Positions 56,025 through 64,000 of a stretch of DNA of 64,000 nucleotides are shown here, one piece after another. The notes beneath the pieces are model-generated. The model worked only from the letters and a program-made list of their open reading frames with translations. It searched no databases and was not told the DNA's origin. Numbering within the stretch: position 1 is the stretch's first letter; every line of letters starts with the position of its first letter. Source of the stretch: Desulfocapsa sp. (lineage in GTDB: Bacteria > Desulfobacterota > Desulfobulbia > Desulfobulbales > Desulfocapsaceae); contig JAESPV010000034.1 of the NCBI GenBank assembly GCA_016765495.1, positions 53,345 to 117,344 of the forward strand, given 5' to 3'. The translations under genes were made by a program, and so were the position numbers.

Positions 56025-56038
56025 TATATCCTCATAGT

Positions 56039-57625
56039 TTATAGGGCTTGTTGTTTGGTTTGAGTAATAACTCCTGATTCATTTAACATTGCAGGTAGGA
56101 TCACGTGAAATGCTGTACCTTTAATAGTCTCGCCACTTTCTTTGTTAATAATCGGACTTTCAACTTCAATGTGACCGTCATGTTCCTTAATAATTCCATA
56201 CGAAACTGAAAGTCCGAGACCTGTGCCTTTTCCAACGGGTTTAGTCGTGAAGAAGGGATCAAAAATGGAGGAGAGAATTTTGTCGGGTATACCGTGTCCT
56301 GTATCTCGCACTGTGGTAATAACATTTTTTTCATCATCACTGTTTTTGGTGCTGATATAAATTTCACCCCCACCTTGTTCTTCCATGGCATGGTGTGAAT
56401 TGTTAATCAAATTTACAAATACCTGACGGAGTTTTTCAGTATCTCCAACTATAATATTAAGGTGCTCGGAAAGGTCCTGGTGTACCTGGATATGGCTCAT
56501 ATTCAGAGAGTGTTCAGTGACTGCCAGAATATCTGAGAGCATCTCATTCATTGAGATATCTTCTCTGGAACTCTCTGATTGTCTGGAAAATTTCAACAGG
56601 TCGGCAACAATTTTACGACAGGCTTTGGTTTGACGTTCTATAACTTCAAGACTCTCTCCTTCTTCTGTGCCAGCAGGGAAGTCATCCATCAGAAGTTGAG
56701 AATAGCCGAGGATTACACCAAGGGGAGTGTTAATTTCATGTGCGACTCCTGCAGCCATCTGTCCGACTGATGCCATTTTCTCGCTGGATACGAGTTGGGC
56801 CATCATGGTTTTTACCCTGGTGAGATCCTTGGCAATACCCTCACATCCAGTAAAAGTACCTTCTTCGTTAAAAACAGCGTGCGCAGAGAGAAGTATGGAA
56901 ATGATAGTCCCATCTTCCCGTTTGAACTCAACCTCAAGATCTTCAATAAAGCCGCGGCGGATGATTTTTTTGAAATAGTTATTCAGGTCATCTTCATGAA
57001 AAAACATATCATGAAGAGTGAGTGGGGGAGGGTCGCTAAATGAGTAACCAAGTATTTCGAGCCCGGATGCATTCATGTTAATAATTCTATTTTCTCCATC
57101 ACAAAAGAAGACCATGTCTTTTGAATTGATAAAAAAATTGCGAAATTTCTTCTCTGATGCTGAGAGTTCTTTTGTGCGATTATCCACCATTTCTTCAAGA
57201 TTAAGGTTCATCTCATGGAGTTTCGCGGCAGTTTGTTTAAGTTCTTTGTTGGTGGATCGAAGGTTTTTTGCCTTTTGTTCTATGGCACGGTACCCTTCGA
57301 TACCCTTGTGGTAGTAAATAGTGACAGCGGCAAGGGATATCATAAGCAAGGTATTAAAACCTCCCGAAAGGGGTGCTATCACTTTCCACTGTTCCTCTTT
57401 GCCAGCTATGAGCAAAACTTGTTTGAGAAGATGTCCCGTTGCCCGTGAGATTGCAAAAGTAGCAAGGGTCATACAAAAGTAAAAAAGAAAACCCCAAAGA
57501 AAATTATCAGGTTGCTTTTTGGTTAAAAGAAAGGCGTATCGAAGGGATAGAAATGAGAAGACAATCATGGTCAGGGAACCAACCATGTCGGTCAAATTTG
57601 CAGGGAACATAGAAAGGCTGTTCAT
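56039..57625 (-). CDS. PAS-domain membrane sensor histidine kinase
   Basis: This 528-residue kinase has three hydrophobic helices (about 14-35, 42-65 and 88-106) and a coiled linker. A PAS domain (about 155-270) follows, then a HisKA domain with phospho-accepting His 296 in [20 protein letters not shown]. The HATPase_c domain ends it (N-box [17 protein letters not shown]1 [30 protein letters not shown]). The N-box and HisKA resemble the NtrB-like kinases that often pair with sigma-54 activators. GGAGG precedes the ATG. It overlaps the upstream membrane-protein gene by 4 bp. Confidence 0.94.
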   Translation of the reverse strand: MNSLSMFPANLTDMVGSLTMIVFSFLSLRYAFLLTKKQPDNFLWGFLFYFCMTLATFAISRATGHLLKQVLLIAGKEEQWKVIAPLSGGFNTLLMISLAAVTIYYHKGIEGYRAIEQKAKNLRSTNKELKQTAAKLHEMNLNLEEMVDNRTKELSASEKKFRNFFINSKDMVFFCDGENRIINMNASGLEILGYSFSDPPPLTLHDMFFHEDDLNNYFKKIIRRGFIEDLEVEFKREDGTIISILLSAHAVFNEEGTFTGCEGIAKDLTRVKTMMAQLVSSEKMASVGQMAAGVAHEINTPLGVILGYSQLLMDDFPAGTEEGESLEVIERQTKACRKIVADLLKFSRQSESSREDISMNEMLSDILAVTEHSLNMSHIQVHQDLSEHLNIIVGDTEKLRQVFVNLINNSHHAMEEQGGGEIYISTKNSDDEKNVITTVRDTGHGIPDKILSSIFDPFFTTKPVGKGTGLGLSVSYGIIKEHDGHIEVESPIINKESGETIKGTAFHVILPAMLNESGVITQTKQQAL

Positions 57626-58095
57626 TTCTTTTCCTCCGCAATACTTGTGTGGTACAGAGAGCGTAAGCAGAGATAGAGGCAGATTATTGCAGGTACGCAG
57701 AAAATATGGTCGAGTTTTGTAAAGTAATAGATCAATTTGACATTGGTAATAGGGGCTGCAATGTGGGCAGATAAGTGTCCGTTATCTTTTACGATTTCTG
57801 AGGTGTCTATATATGTTCCTACAATGTGTCCGGTGAAGGCAATAATGTTCCAGAGGATCATTAAAATGCAAAAGTATTGGAGATATCTCCAACTTTTGAT
57901 GGGGAAAGAGCTTCTGCGTATATCCCAGAAAAGATAACAAAGTGAGGCAAGAAAAAAGACGTGAGCCATCTGGTGCACGTAGATACCTTCAGGGGCGCCA
58001 TGAGATTGGATTGCCAGGGCATGTTCAGGAAAAACAAGCAGTGCTGCAGGGAGGAACCAGCAGAACATTCTGGATGGTAATCTTAAAAGAACCAT
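57622..58095 (-). CDS. Histidine-containing membrane protein coupled to the sensor kinase
   Basis: This 157-residue protein has a signal-like first helix ending near EHALA and three further membrane helices. Histidines sit close to helix ends (SHGAPEGIYVHQMAHVFF, AFTGHIVGTYI, HLSAHIAAP, FTKLDHIFCVPA), an arrangement that could ligate heme b or a metal. I do not recognise a family. ATG 58095 has AGGAG at 5 bases and is preferred over an upstream start. Its stop overlaps the kinase start by 4 bp, so it may be the sensory partner. A sigma-54 promoter lies 150 bp upstream. Confidence 0.75.
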   Translation of the reverse strand: MVLLRLPSRMFCWFLPAALLVFPEHALAIQSHGAPEGIYVHQMAHVFFLASLCYLFWDIRRSSFPIKSWRYLQYFCILMILWNIIAFTGHIVGTYIDTSEIVKDNGHLSAHIAAPITNVKLIYYFTKLDHIFCVPAIICLYLCLRSLYHTSIAEEKK

Positions 58096-58244
58096 TGAGC
58101 TCCTGTGCAACATATTTGATGCAGCCTAGGGTTGCACCGTTTCGTTTACTTTCTATGACCAGTAGTAGCAATAACGGCAGTGGGTGGCCTTAAGTGGGTC
58201 ACGGATTAATGTATTAGATGTGTTGACTTACTTTGAGAGATTAA

Positions 58245-58262
58245 ATGCATAAATGGTGCCAA
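58245..58262 (-). promoter_or_regulatory. Sigma-54 (-24/-12) promoter of the membrane protein-kinase-receiver operon
   Basis: On the minus strand TTGGCACCATTTATGCAT fits the TGGCACG-N4-TTGCA consensus, with GG and GC exactly 10 bases apart. It is 150 bp upstream of the ATG at 58095, and the neighbouring upstream gene encodes a sigma-54 activator. Confidence 0.7.
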
Positions 58263-58375
58263 TATGTAGGTGTGGAGAGTGGGGAAATGAATAAACTATG
58301 ATAATAGCAGGTTAGGCATGTCCCCCTAGTGGGGACTTTGACAGAGAAAGAATGGAAGCAGTGGAATATTGTTCG

Positions 58376-58417
58376 ATGTTGCAATAATTACGTTTCAGTG
58401 CAGTAAAAATGTTGCAA
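58376..58417. promoter_or_regulatory. Paired TGTTGCAA motifs, possible activator binding sites
   Basis: ATGTTGCAA occurs at 58376-58384 and 58409-58417, 33 bp apart, about three helical turns. The second is part of the palindrome GTTGCAAC. They lie some 115-170 bp upstream of the -24/-12 promoter, where enhancer sites for NtrC-type activators usually are. Confidence 0.45.
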
Positions 58418-58427
58418 CCATGGCGGA

Positions 58428-59852
58428 CTATCGAAAAGTATTGGACTGCAGTGAGTGTTTGCGCATAAGACGTTGGAGTGCTTGTCGTTCCATACCGCTT
58501 TCTTTGGCAGCAGAAGACACATTGCCATTATTTTTAAGAAGCATTTTACTCAAGTAAGAGATGGTGAATTCTGATACAAGCACCTGCTTAGCTTTTTTGT
58601 AGGTCATGTTGTCCAGATATGCTAAAGAAGTCACACAATTGGACAGACTTGTTTTTTTGCTATTTACATCATTTTCAGCAAAATCTTCAGGTTTAAGGAT
58701 CTGATCAGGTGCCAACAGGACAGCACGGTTAATACAATTCTGAAATTCACGGACATTTCCTTTCCAGGTACGATTGAGCAGATACTGGAGAGCTTCCGGG
58801 CTAAGTGACATGTTTTTACGCTCATATTCAGCCTCATACACCTTAAGAAAGTGATATGCCAATAAGGGGATATCTTCCTTTAATTCGGCTAGAGGAGGTA
58901 ACACAACACTCATGACGTTGAGTCGGTAATACAAATCTTCTCTAAATTCTCCTTTGGTAATTTTTTCTTCGAGATTTTGATTCGTTGATGCAAGAACCCG
59001 AACATCTATTTTTTGTGTTTTGGTTTGTCCAAGGGGTTGGATTTCTTTTTCCTGTAAAACACGTAACAGTTTGGTTTGCAGAGTAACGGGAATATCAGCA
59101 ATCTCATCGAGAAGAATCGTTGATCCCTCCGCTTCAAGGAAGAGTCCGTCTTTATTATGATCTGCTCCGGTGAATGCCCCCTTGCAGTATCCGAAAAGTT
59201 CACTTTCAAGAATCTGCTCAGGAAGTGCCGGACAGTTCACTATGATCATTTTTTTATTTGCCCTTTTAGAGGCAAGGTGAATAGTTCTTGCTGCGATCTC
59301 TTTACCTGTCCCCGATTCGCCACGAATGAGAACCGTTGCATCACTTTGGCCAAACCGAGTGAGAAGATCAATAGCATGGCGAAGAGGCGGGGCTTCACCT
59401 ATGAATTCGGCGGATCTGCAATTGTTGAAAACCTCCTGCTGGAGTCGTTGGTTTTCTCTTATTAGTCTGGTCCGTTCAAAGGCACGTTTTACAACCCTGC
59501 TTATTTTATCATTATCAAATGGTTTTTCAAAAAAGTCATAGGCACCATTTTTAAGTGCGTTAACAGCCATTTCTACCGTGCCATAACCAGTCATGATGAT
59601 GGTGGAAATTGTTGGATCTGTTTCTTGTATAAAGTTGAGGAGTTGTAAACCATCACCCTCAGGCATGATAATATCAGTAAGAACCACACTTGGATTCCAG
59701 GTTGTAACAAGATGTTGTGCGTTCAAACCAGTCTCGGCAAGTGAAATGTCACAGTCACATTTTTTAGAAAGTACTTTTTTGAGTAGAATAAGCAGATCGT
59801 ATTCGTCATCAACAATCAGTAGTCGCTTATTCTTTCTCACGTTATCATCCAT
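58428..59852 (-). CDS. Sigma-54-dependent NtrC-family response regulator
   Basis: This 474-residue regulator has a receiver domain (Asp about 60 in VVLTDIIMPEGDG), then the AAA+ domain with Walker A GESGTGKE. The sigma-54-contacting GAFTGAD loop, Walker B STILLDEIADI and the arginine-finger region YYRLNVMSVVLPPL follow. The C-terminal Fis-type helix-turn-helix is LLKNNGNVSSAAKESGMERQALQRLMRKH. It activates sigma-54 promoters; the one at 58245 is the obvious candidate. It starts 3 bp after the phosphatase-fusion gene and is likely co-transcribed with it. Confidence 0.95.
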   Translation of the reverse strand: MDDNVRKNKRLLIVDDEYDLLILLKKVLSKKCDCDISLAETGLNAQHLVTTWNPSVVLTDIIMPEGDGLQLLNFIQETDPTISTIIMTGYGTVEMAVNALKNGAYDFFEKPFDNDKISRVVKRAFERTRLIRENQRLQQEVFNNCRSAEFIGEAPPLRHAIDLLTRFGQSDATVLIRGESGTGKEIAARTIHLASKRANKKMIIVNCPALPEQILESELFGYCKGAFTGADHNKDGLFLEAEGSTILLDEIADIPVTLQTKLLRVLQEKEIQPLGQTKTQKIDVRVLASTNQNLEEKITKGEFREDLYYRLNVMSVVLPPLAELKEDIPLLAYHFLKVYEAEYERKNMSLSPEALQYLLNRTWKGNVREFQNCINRAVLLAPDQILKPEDFAENDVNSKKTSLSNCVTSLAYLDNMTYKKAKQVLVSEFTISYLSKMLLKNNGNVSSAAKESGMERQALQRLMRKHSLQSNTFR

Positions 59853-59855
59853 TAA

Positions 59856-60836
59856 TTATTTTTCGGAAATCTGAAGCATGGCTTGAAAATATTGTTGAAC
59901 AAAACGACCGGAGATGGTGTCGAGTATTGAAAAATGAGAAGATTTCTCAGGAGGGAATGAATTTGTTAATGAAAAGAAGACATCTCGTGAAAGGTTATCA
60001 ATCATTTTATCAACCCTCTTTTGATCAGCATCTTTTTTTAACTGCCGACAGTGCATGGGCCTTTTGTTAAATATTTGACAATGCCCACTCTCTAGAAGAG
60101 GGCAGACGGAAAAACCGCTATATTTTCGATATGCCAGAGATTTCACCACAGCACTGTGGATTGTGTCATCGCGTTTATTACTGCTGAGAAGAAGATTCAT
60201 GTGGTGACTTACAAAGACGGCTTCAATAAGAGACATTTGAAAATATTCATGGCAGCATTTATCGGTTGAAAACGATTCGGGAGTCTCTTCCTTTTCAGAA
60301 AGTGAATACTCATGGAGAATTGCCTGGTATTCCGTAAAAAAAGGATTCAAGTCAATGGTATTATCATTGTGAATTGAAGCTTTGCGTATTTTAAGGTGTC
60401 CCTGCTGTTTCGAATATTTTTTAAGAAGTTTCCATTGGCTGTAATTAGAGGGATTTGCTCGCGTTGATTTCAATGTTTTTTTCGCAAGTTTCAGTCCCAG
60501 TCCACGTCTTAGTAAATAAGCAGAAAGAAAGGTTCCTGTTCGTCCAATCCCGTGTCTGCAATGAACCAGGATTTTTTTCTTTAGATAGATGGCCTCATCA
60601 AACCAGTGAAGGGCTTTTTCCATGGATTCCATTTCAGGGATACAATCATCGTGAATAGGTAAGTAATACACTTCAAATCCAGCCTGTTCTTCAAGTTCAT
60701 GAAGATCACTAAATTCTGCACAAAGGTTTACTATGGCACCAATTCCCTGTTCTTTTATGGAATCTAACTGCTCGTAGGACATCGGCGCATGTCCTATTGC
60801 GAGCTGATTAGTGACCCAGGTTAGTTCGTATGACAT
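59856..60836 (-). CDS. Dual-specificity phosphatase fused to a cysteine-cluster domain
   Basis: Residues 1-140 of this 326-residue protein form a dual-specificity protein phosphatase with the CX5R active site HCRHGIGRTGT (Cys about 93, Arg about 99). A possible general acid lies at HDD (about 63). Residues about 190-275 hold cysteines (CCHEYF, CPLLESGHCQIFNKRPMHCRQL) spaced as in YkgJ-type metal-binding proteins. I know of no standard name for this fusion. It lies 34 bp behind the PEP-synthase-like gene and 3 bp before the sigma-54 regulator. It may dephosphorylate one of these partners (inference). Confidence 0.85.
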   Translation of the reverse strand: MSYELTWVTNQLAIGHAPMSYEQLDSIKEQGIGAIVNLCAEFSDLHELEEQAGFEVYYLPIHDDCIPEMESMEKALHWFDEAIYLKKKILVHCRHGIGRTGTFLSAYLLRRGLGLKLAKKTLKSTRANPSNYSQWKLLKKYSKQQGHLKIRKASIHNDNTIDLNPFFTEYQAILHEYSLSEKEETPESFSTDKCCHEYFQMSLIEAVFVSHHMNLLLSSNKRDDTIHSAVVKSLAYRKYSGFSVCPLLESGHCQIFNKRPMHCRQLKKDADQKRVDKMIDNLSRDVFFSLTNSFPPEKSSHFSILDTISGRFVQQYFQAMLQISEK

Positions 60837-60870
60837 AGTTTTCCAGAGATGTTGTCTTTAACATTCATGA

Positions 60871-63321
60871 TCATTCCTGCACTTCAAAAAAACGTTCCAC
60901 TAGTTGTTCTACCATAGCAACATTCTTAAGGAGCATGTCCATCTGTTTGGTTGTCCCAAGCAATTTTCCGAGTGATTCAATTTGGTGCTCAAGAACAGGT
61001 GCAGAAACCCCACTGATTTTTGCATCCAGAAGATCACCTTTGATATTGACCTCAAAGCCAATACGATTCAGAACTTTTGTGAGGTACATAATTCGTAATT
61101 CACGTCCTGTAAATCCACCACCACCACCTGCAAAACGCATGCTGCAATAATTCGAGTTTGAATCAGGTTCACAGAGAACATCGATTACGGTAAAATGATA
61201 CCCAAATCGGATATTCATGTTTAAATAGTATGCACCCAGCACAGCATAGCTAGCAGAATCAGAACTTGATTGGAAAACAAAGGCATCACTCATAGCCATT
61301 TTATCATAACTTTTCCAGTCATAGTACGTTTTATCATCCCAGGTGATATCAGAATGATTTAAACCTCTCCATAATGCCTTGAAAGGTGCTGAGCATATTA
61401 GGTCTACGGTAATCTCACTCATGGAAGCAGCACCTTTCTCCATTCCTCCGTCAACATCTACCATGTAGACTTCAAAAGGGAGCGATGTCTGCAGTTTCTT
61501 TTTGCCTCCCCTTATCCCACTGCAACGTTCACCAATGGAAAACATGGTTTGCACGGCTTTTTCATGTGAAAAGCGAACAATATCGTGGAAAGATCTGCAG
61601 GAATCAGCAGTGAAATCCTTTGCATTCGGATCCATAAGTTTTAAAGGTGTCACAAAATCGAGAACAGATCGAAGTTTACGATAAAACGGGAGTTTTTTTT
61701 GGCGCTTATATTCCGGGAGCTTTTGCGAGAGCCTGGTATCAATTCCAGAATAAACCATGGTCTCATCTGCTGAAAGAGTAATGTCCTGACCATGCTTGAT
61801 GGATTGAATGACATCACCTACGCCTAGCAGGAGCGGCACTCCAAACTCTCGACAAACGGAGGCAAAATGACCGGCACTACTGCCAAGTCTGGCTACTACT
61901 CCGTTAACCAGATGCAATATTTTAACGTAACTTGGCAGTGTTTCGTCAATGATTAGAATTACGCCTTGTTCTATCTTATCCATTGGGTGTTCTGAAGAAA
62001 GACACCAGGATTTTCCTGCAGCAATTCCTGAAGCAGCCATAACACCCGAATGAATAAGGGGGGTACCCGTTTGTTGAATAACGTTGGCTTCGGGCTTCTT
62101 TTTCTGATTGTAGAGCTGCAAGACTCTGCTTTGGAGAAAGATAAAAGTACCATCCTGCTCCATGGCCCATTCGATGTCCTGCATTTCTTGAAAATGAGTT
62201 TCTATCTTTTGTCCGCAGGTACTTAATGTCAGAAGTTGTGCTTCTGTTATTGGGCTATCAGGGGGAACCAGGGGGTGTAAAAGCCGATTATCCTTTTTAC
62301 TGATTTCATAAACATCTGGAATAACAGTGCCGCTAACCACTGCATCTCCAAGTCCTTTTACGGCATGGATAAAAAGAATATTCTTTTTTACTCCGGCAGG
62401 GTCACCTGTGTATATCACTCCGGCAGCGAGTGGATCAACCATGGCTAAAACCAGGACAGCCATGGGAGTCTCTTCATCGCTCAACCCTGAATGGATGCGG
62501 TATGCTAATGCTTCAGGACTATATTTACTGCTGAGTACTTTCAGGTAGGTGTGGGGAATTTGATCCAGGGAAACGTTTAGGTAGCTGGAATATTGTCCTG
62601 CAAAGGAGCACTGCCCGTCTTCATTGAGGGCACTGCTGCGAACTGCAAAAAGTTGATTAGGCGAACATTTTTTTTGGATGTTTTGCTGAGCTTTCTGAAT
62701 AGCAATTTTAATATCTGGAGGGATTTTGGAATTTTCAATCTTCTCTTTGATTTGAGAAGAAATTTCAGACAACTCACCTATTGACTGAAGGTCAATCTTT
62801 GCGAGTAATGCATTAATGGCAGGTCGGAGGTTGTTGTATTCAAGCAGATAGGAAAAACAGTTTGCACTGATTACAAATCCTTCTGGAATGGTAAGATTCA
62901 GATCTTGTGAAAGTTTTATCAGAGTGCTGGTTTTGGCGCCAGTCAGTTCTGTGTTGATGGCATTGTCAGAAAGTCTAAGGACAAAGGGTTCTCCTGTTTG
63001 GAGAGTCGGTGGGGCAAGAAAAAAGCGAGCGTAAAAGTCAATCTTTCGAAAGTAGGCTGGAAGATCTGTATAAGCACCCGGGGACATTCGATCCAGATTT
63101 TCTACCATCCCTGCAACATTTTCAGCAAGGGTATCATATTTAAGAGAAATTTTACAAAAGTCCTCTTTGTTTCCCTGGTAATAGAGCCTCTCTAGCTCAG
63201 CCATCATTTCATGGCATCGTCCGTCACAGGCAAGTAACTTTTGAAAGGCTACATAGGTGGTTTGTAGTACCGTACCGGGAGCAAAAAACCGGTACGTCCA
63301 ATGTTTAAACAGATTTGTCAT
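60871..63321 (-). CDS. PEP synthase/pyruvate phosphate dikinase-like enzyme
   Basis: This 816-residue protein has an N-terminal helical region to about 130. The PEP/pyruvate-binding ATP-grasp domain follows (KTSTLIKLSQDLNLTIPEGFVIS; FAVRSSALNEDGQCSFAGQYSSYLNV; DIEWAMEQDGTFIFLQSR). The swivelling phosphohistidine domain has a His in GSSAGHFASVCREFGVPLLLGVGD. The usual C-terminal PEP/pyruvate TIM barrel is not evident; the last 250 residues are of another kind. It may therefore phosphorylate a substrate other than pyruvate. ATG 63321 has AAGGGG upstream and is preferred over a TTG nine codons earlier. Confidence 0.82.
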   Translation of the reverse strand: MTNLFKHWTYRFFAPGTVLQTTYVAFQKLLACDGRCHEMMAELERLYYQGNKEDFCKISLKYDTLAENVAGMVENLDRMSPGAYTDLPAYFRKIDFYARFFLAPPTLQTGEPFVLRLSDNAINTELTGAKTSTLIKLSQDLNLTIPEGFVISANCFSYLLEYNNLRPAINALLAKIDLQSIGELSEISSQIKEKIENSKIPPDIKIAIQKAQQNIQKKCSPNQLFAVRSSALNEDGQCSFAGQYSSYLNVSLDQIPHTYLKVLSSKYSPEALAYRIHSGLSDEETPMAVLVLAMVDPLAAGVIYTGDPAGVKKNILFIHAVKGLGDAVVSGTVIPDVYEISKKDNRLLHPLVPPDSPITEAQLLTLSTCGQKIETHFQEMQDIEWAMEQDGTFIFLQSRVLQLYNQKKKPEANVIQQTGTPLIHSGVMAASGIAAGKSWCLSSEHPMDKIEQGVILIIDETLPSYVKILHLVNGVVARLGSSAGHFASVCREFGVPLLLGVGDVIQSIKHGQDITLSADETMVYSGIDTRLSQKLPEYKRQKKLPFYRKLRSVLDFVTPLKLMDPNAKDFTADSCRSFHDIVRFSHEKAVQTMFSIGERCSGIRGGKKKLQTSLPFEVYMVDVDGGMEKGAASMSEITVDLICSAPFKALWRGLNHSDITWDDKTYYDWKSYDKMAMSDAFVFQSSSDSASYAVLGAYYLNMNIRFGYHFTVIDVLCEPDSNSNYCSMRFAGGGGGFTGRELRIMYLTKVLNRIGFEVNIKGDLLDAKISGVSAPVLEHQIESLGKLLGTTKQMDMLLKNVAMVEQLVERFFEVQE

Positions 63322-63381
63322 TGCATGCCCCTTCTTTAGGGTGGCCAATGGTGAAATATCTGAGTCTATGGTTTACTACTA

Positions 63382-63441
63382 AGGAACGTACACGAAATAA
63401 CTTGAATATATTACGCTATAATTTATATCGTACCCGTTCCT
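63382..63441 (+). repeat. Family-A element, internally deleted copy A5
   Basis: It begins AGGAACGTACACGAAATAAC and ends ATCGTACCCGTTCCT, with only about 25 bp between, so both ends of the family remain and the centre is lost. It lies between the OmpA-like gene and the PEP-synthase-like gene. Confidence 0.65.
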
Positions 63442-63526
63442 AATGGGTATCCTGCACTCTGTGAGAAGTTACACTCATACGAGTGGCAATGTATTCTGTC
63501 CAGAAGGCTAATGTTTCTATATCATA

Positions 63527-64000
63527 TTACTCGGTAGTCTCGTTTGTTGTTGGTACAGGTTCACTATTCTGTGGTGCTGCCGGAGCAGTATCGATTCTTT
63601 TCAATTCAACCCTGCGATTTTTAGCACGTCCTTCCCTGGTTGTATTATCTGCAATCGGCTTATCAGATCCATATCCTTTTGCCTGTAAACGGTCAGCTGC
63701 AATACCAGCGGATACAAGATATGACAATACAGCCTCGGCGCGCAGAGTGGAAAGATGAATGTTGGCATTGTTATCACCTCTAGAGTCAGTGTGTCCAGCT
63801 ACTTCCATTCGTATCTCGGGATTGTTCTGTAAGATGACTGCGGCACTATTAAGAACAGAATGAGCCTCTTCAGTCAGATCTGCTGTACCGAACTGAAAGC
63901 TGATGCCTTTAAGAATTACTGTTTTCTGGTCAACTCCACATCCAACACTGTCAATTGTGGCGCCAGGGGCTGTGTCTGGGCAGAGATCTAACCGGTCAAC
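63527..64000 (-). CDS. OmpA-family protein, C-terminal part (runs off the right edge)
   Basis: The frame is open from the window edge to the stop at 63527 and gives 157 residues. It starts within a thrombospondin type-3-like segment (VDRLDLCPDTAPGATIDSVGC) and continues into the OmpA peptidoglycan-binding domain: ISFQFGTADLTEEAHSVL, VAGHTDSRGDNNANIHLSTLRAEAV and a charged end with KNRRVEL. A proline- and threonine-rich tail closes it. Such proteins tie the outer membrane to the cell wall. The N-terminal barrel or signal lies outside the window. Confidence 0.92.
   Translation of the reverse strand, partial: VDRLDLCPDTAPGATIDSVGCGVDQKTVILKGISFQFGTADLTEEAHSVLNSAAVILQNNPEIRMEVAGHTDSRGDNNANIHLSTLRAEAVLSYLVSAGIAADRLQAKGYGSDKPIADNTTREGRAKNRRVELKRIDTAPAAPQNSEPVPTTNETTE

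Larger units (their letters stand above)
58096..58427. other. Regulatory gap between the sigma-54 activator and the kinase operon
   Basis: This 332-bp gap holds a sigma-54 promoter at 58245-58262, two ATGTTGCAA motifs (58376 and 58409) and a 6-bp hairpin GTCCCC/GGGGAC near 58320-58336. The hairpin lacks a T-run and is unlikely to be a strong terminator of the activator gene. Confidence 0.6.

Overview
The window is a stretch of bacterial chromosome of moderate-to-low GC, densely packed with genes. It most resembles a sulfur-metabolising member of the Desulfobacterota (Desulfobulbales-like). The support is a PxxKW-type cysteine-rich small protein, the gene order yceD-rpmF-plsX-fabH-fabG-acpP-fabF-rpiB-glyA-nrdR-ribD, a NtrC-type sigma-54 regulator with a matching promoter, and a molybdopterin/4Fe-4S oxidoreductase beside a TauE-type exporter. 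This placement is inference from gene content; no rRNA, tRNA or CRISPR array was seen.

Bases 1-12.8 kb lie mostly on the minus strand: a truncated MFS transporter, glycogen phosphorylase, and a tripartite RND efflux operon (adaptor, pump, TolC-like channel) followed by a large MscS-family channel. A SYLF-domain protein lies upstream. A perfect (TTA)16 tract separates this block from a YkgJ-type cysteine protein. From 13.8 to 21.4 kb come ribonuclease D, two YejB/YejE-like permeases without their other subunits, and an Mla-type lipid transport operon (mlaE, F, D, A, C) ending in a cyclic-nucleotide-binding-domain protein. A good sigma-70 promoter precedes the Mla operon.

From 21.6 to 34.2 kb is a fatty-acid/phospholipid and housekeeping cluster. 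An acyl-CoA dehydrogenase and both electron-transfer-flavoprotein genes sit between fabH and fabG. The intergenic gaps of this cluster are filled with short inverted-repeat elements of two families, one nested in the other. etfB carries a -1 frameshift exactly at an in-phase A AAA AAA heptamer. On the minus strand follow a ParB-like orphan, an HU/IHF protein with a strong terminator and promoter, and a PilC/GspF protein. After these come the PxxKW protein (plus strand) and the minus-strand YggS and TatD genes.

At 40-44 kb is a three-gene plus-strand module: a roadblock/LC7 protein, an MglA-like GTPase and an 862-residue acidic repeat protein that I do not recognise. This is the best candidate for an undescribed system in the window. 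After it come a NarL-type regulator, uvrB, a DUF374 acyltransferase and a CbiA/DsrN-like amidotransferase. An AT-rich ATP-grasp ligase follows, with a 327-bp inverted-repeat-bounded element upstream of it.

From 50.4 to 63.3 kb everything is on the minus strand. In transcription order it holds a PEP-synthase-like enzyme, a dual-specificity phosphatase fused to a cysteine-cluster domain, and a sigma-54 response regulator. After a sigma-54 promoter come a histidine-rich membrane protein, a PAS histidine kinase and a single-domain receiver. The series ends with a TauE/SafE exporter, a three-TM protein, a molybdopterin oxidoreductase and its 4x[4Fe-4S] partner. It looks like a signalling-plus-redox locus for a sulfur compound (inference). 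The window ends inside an OmpA-family gene.
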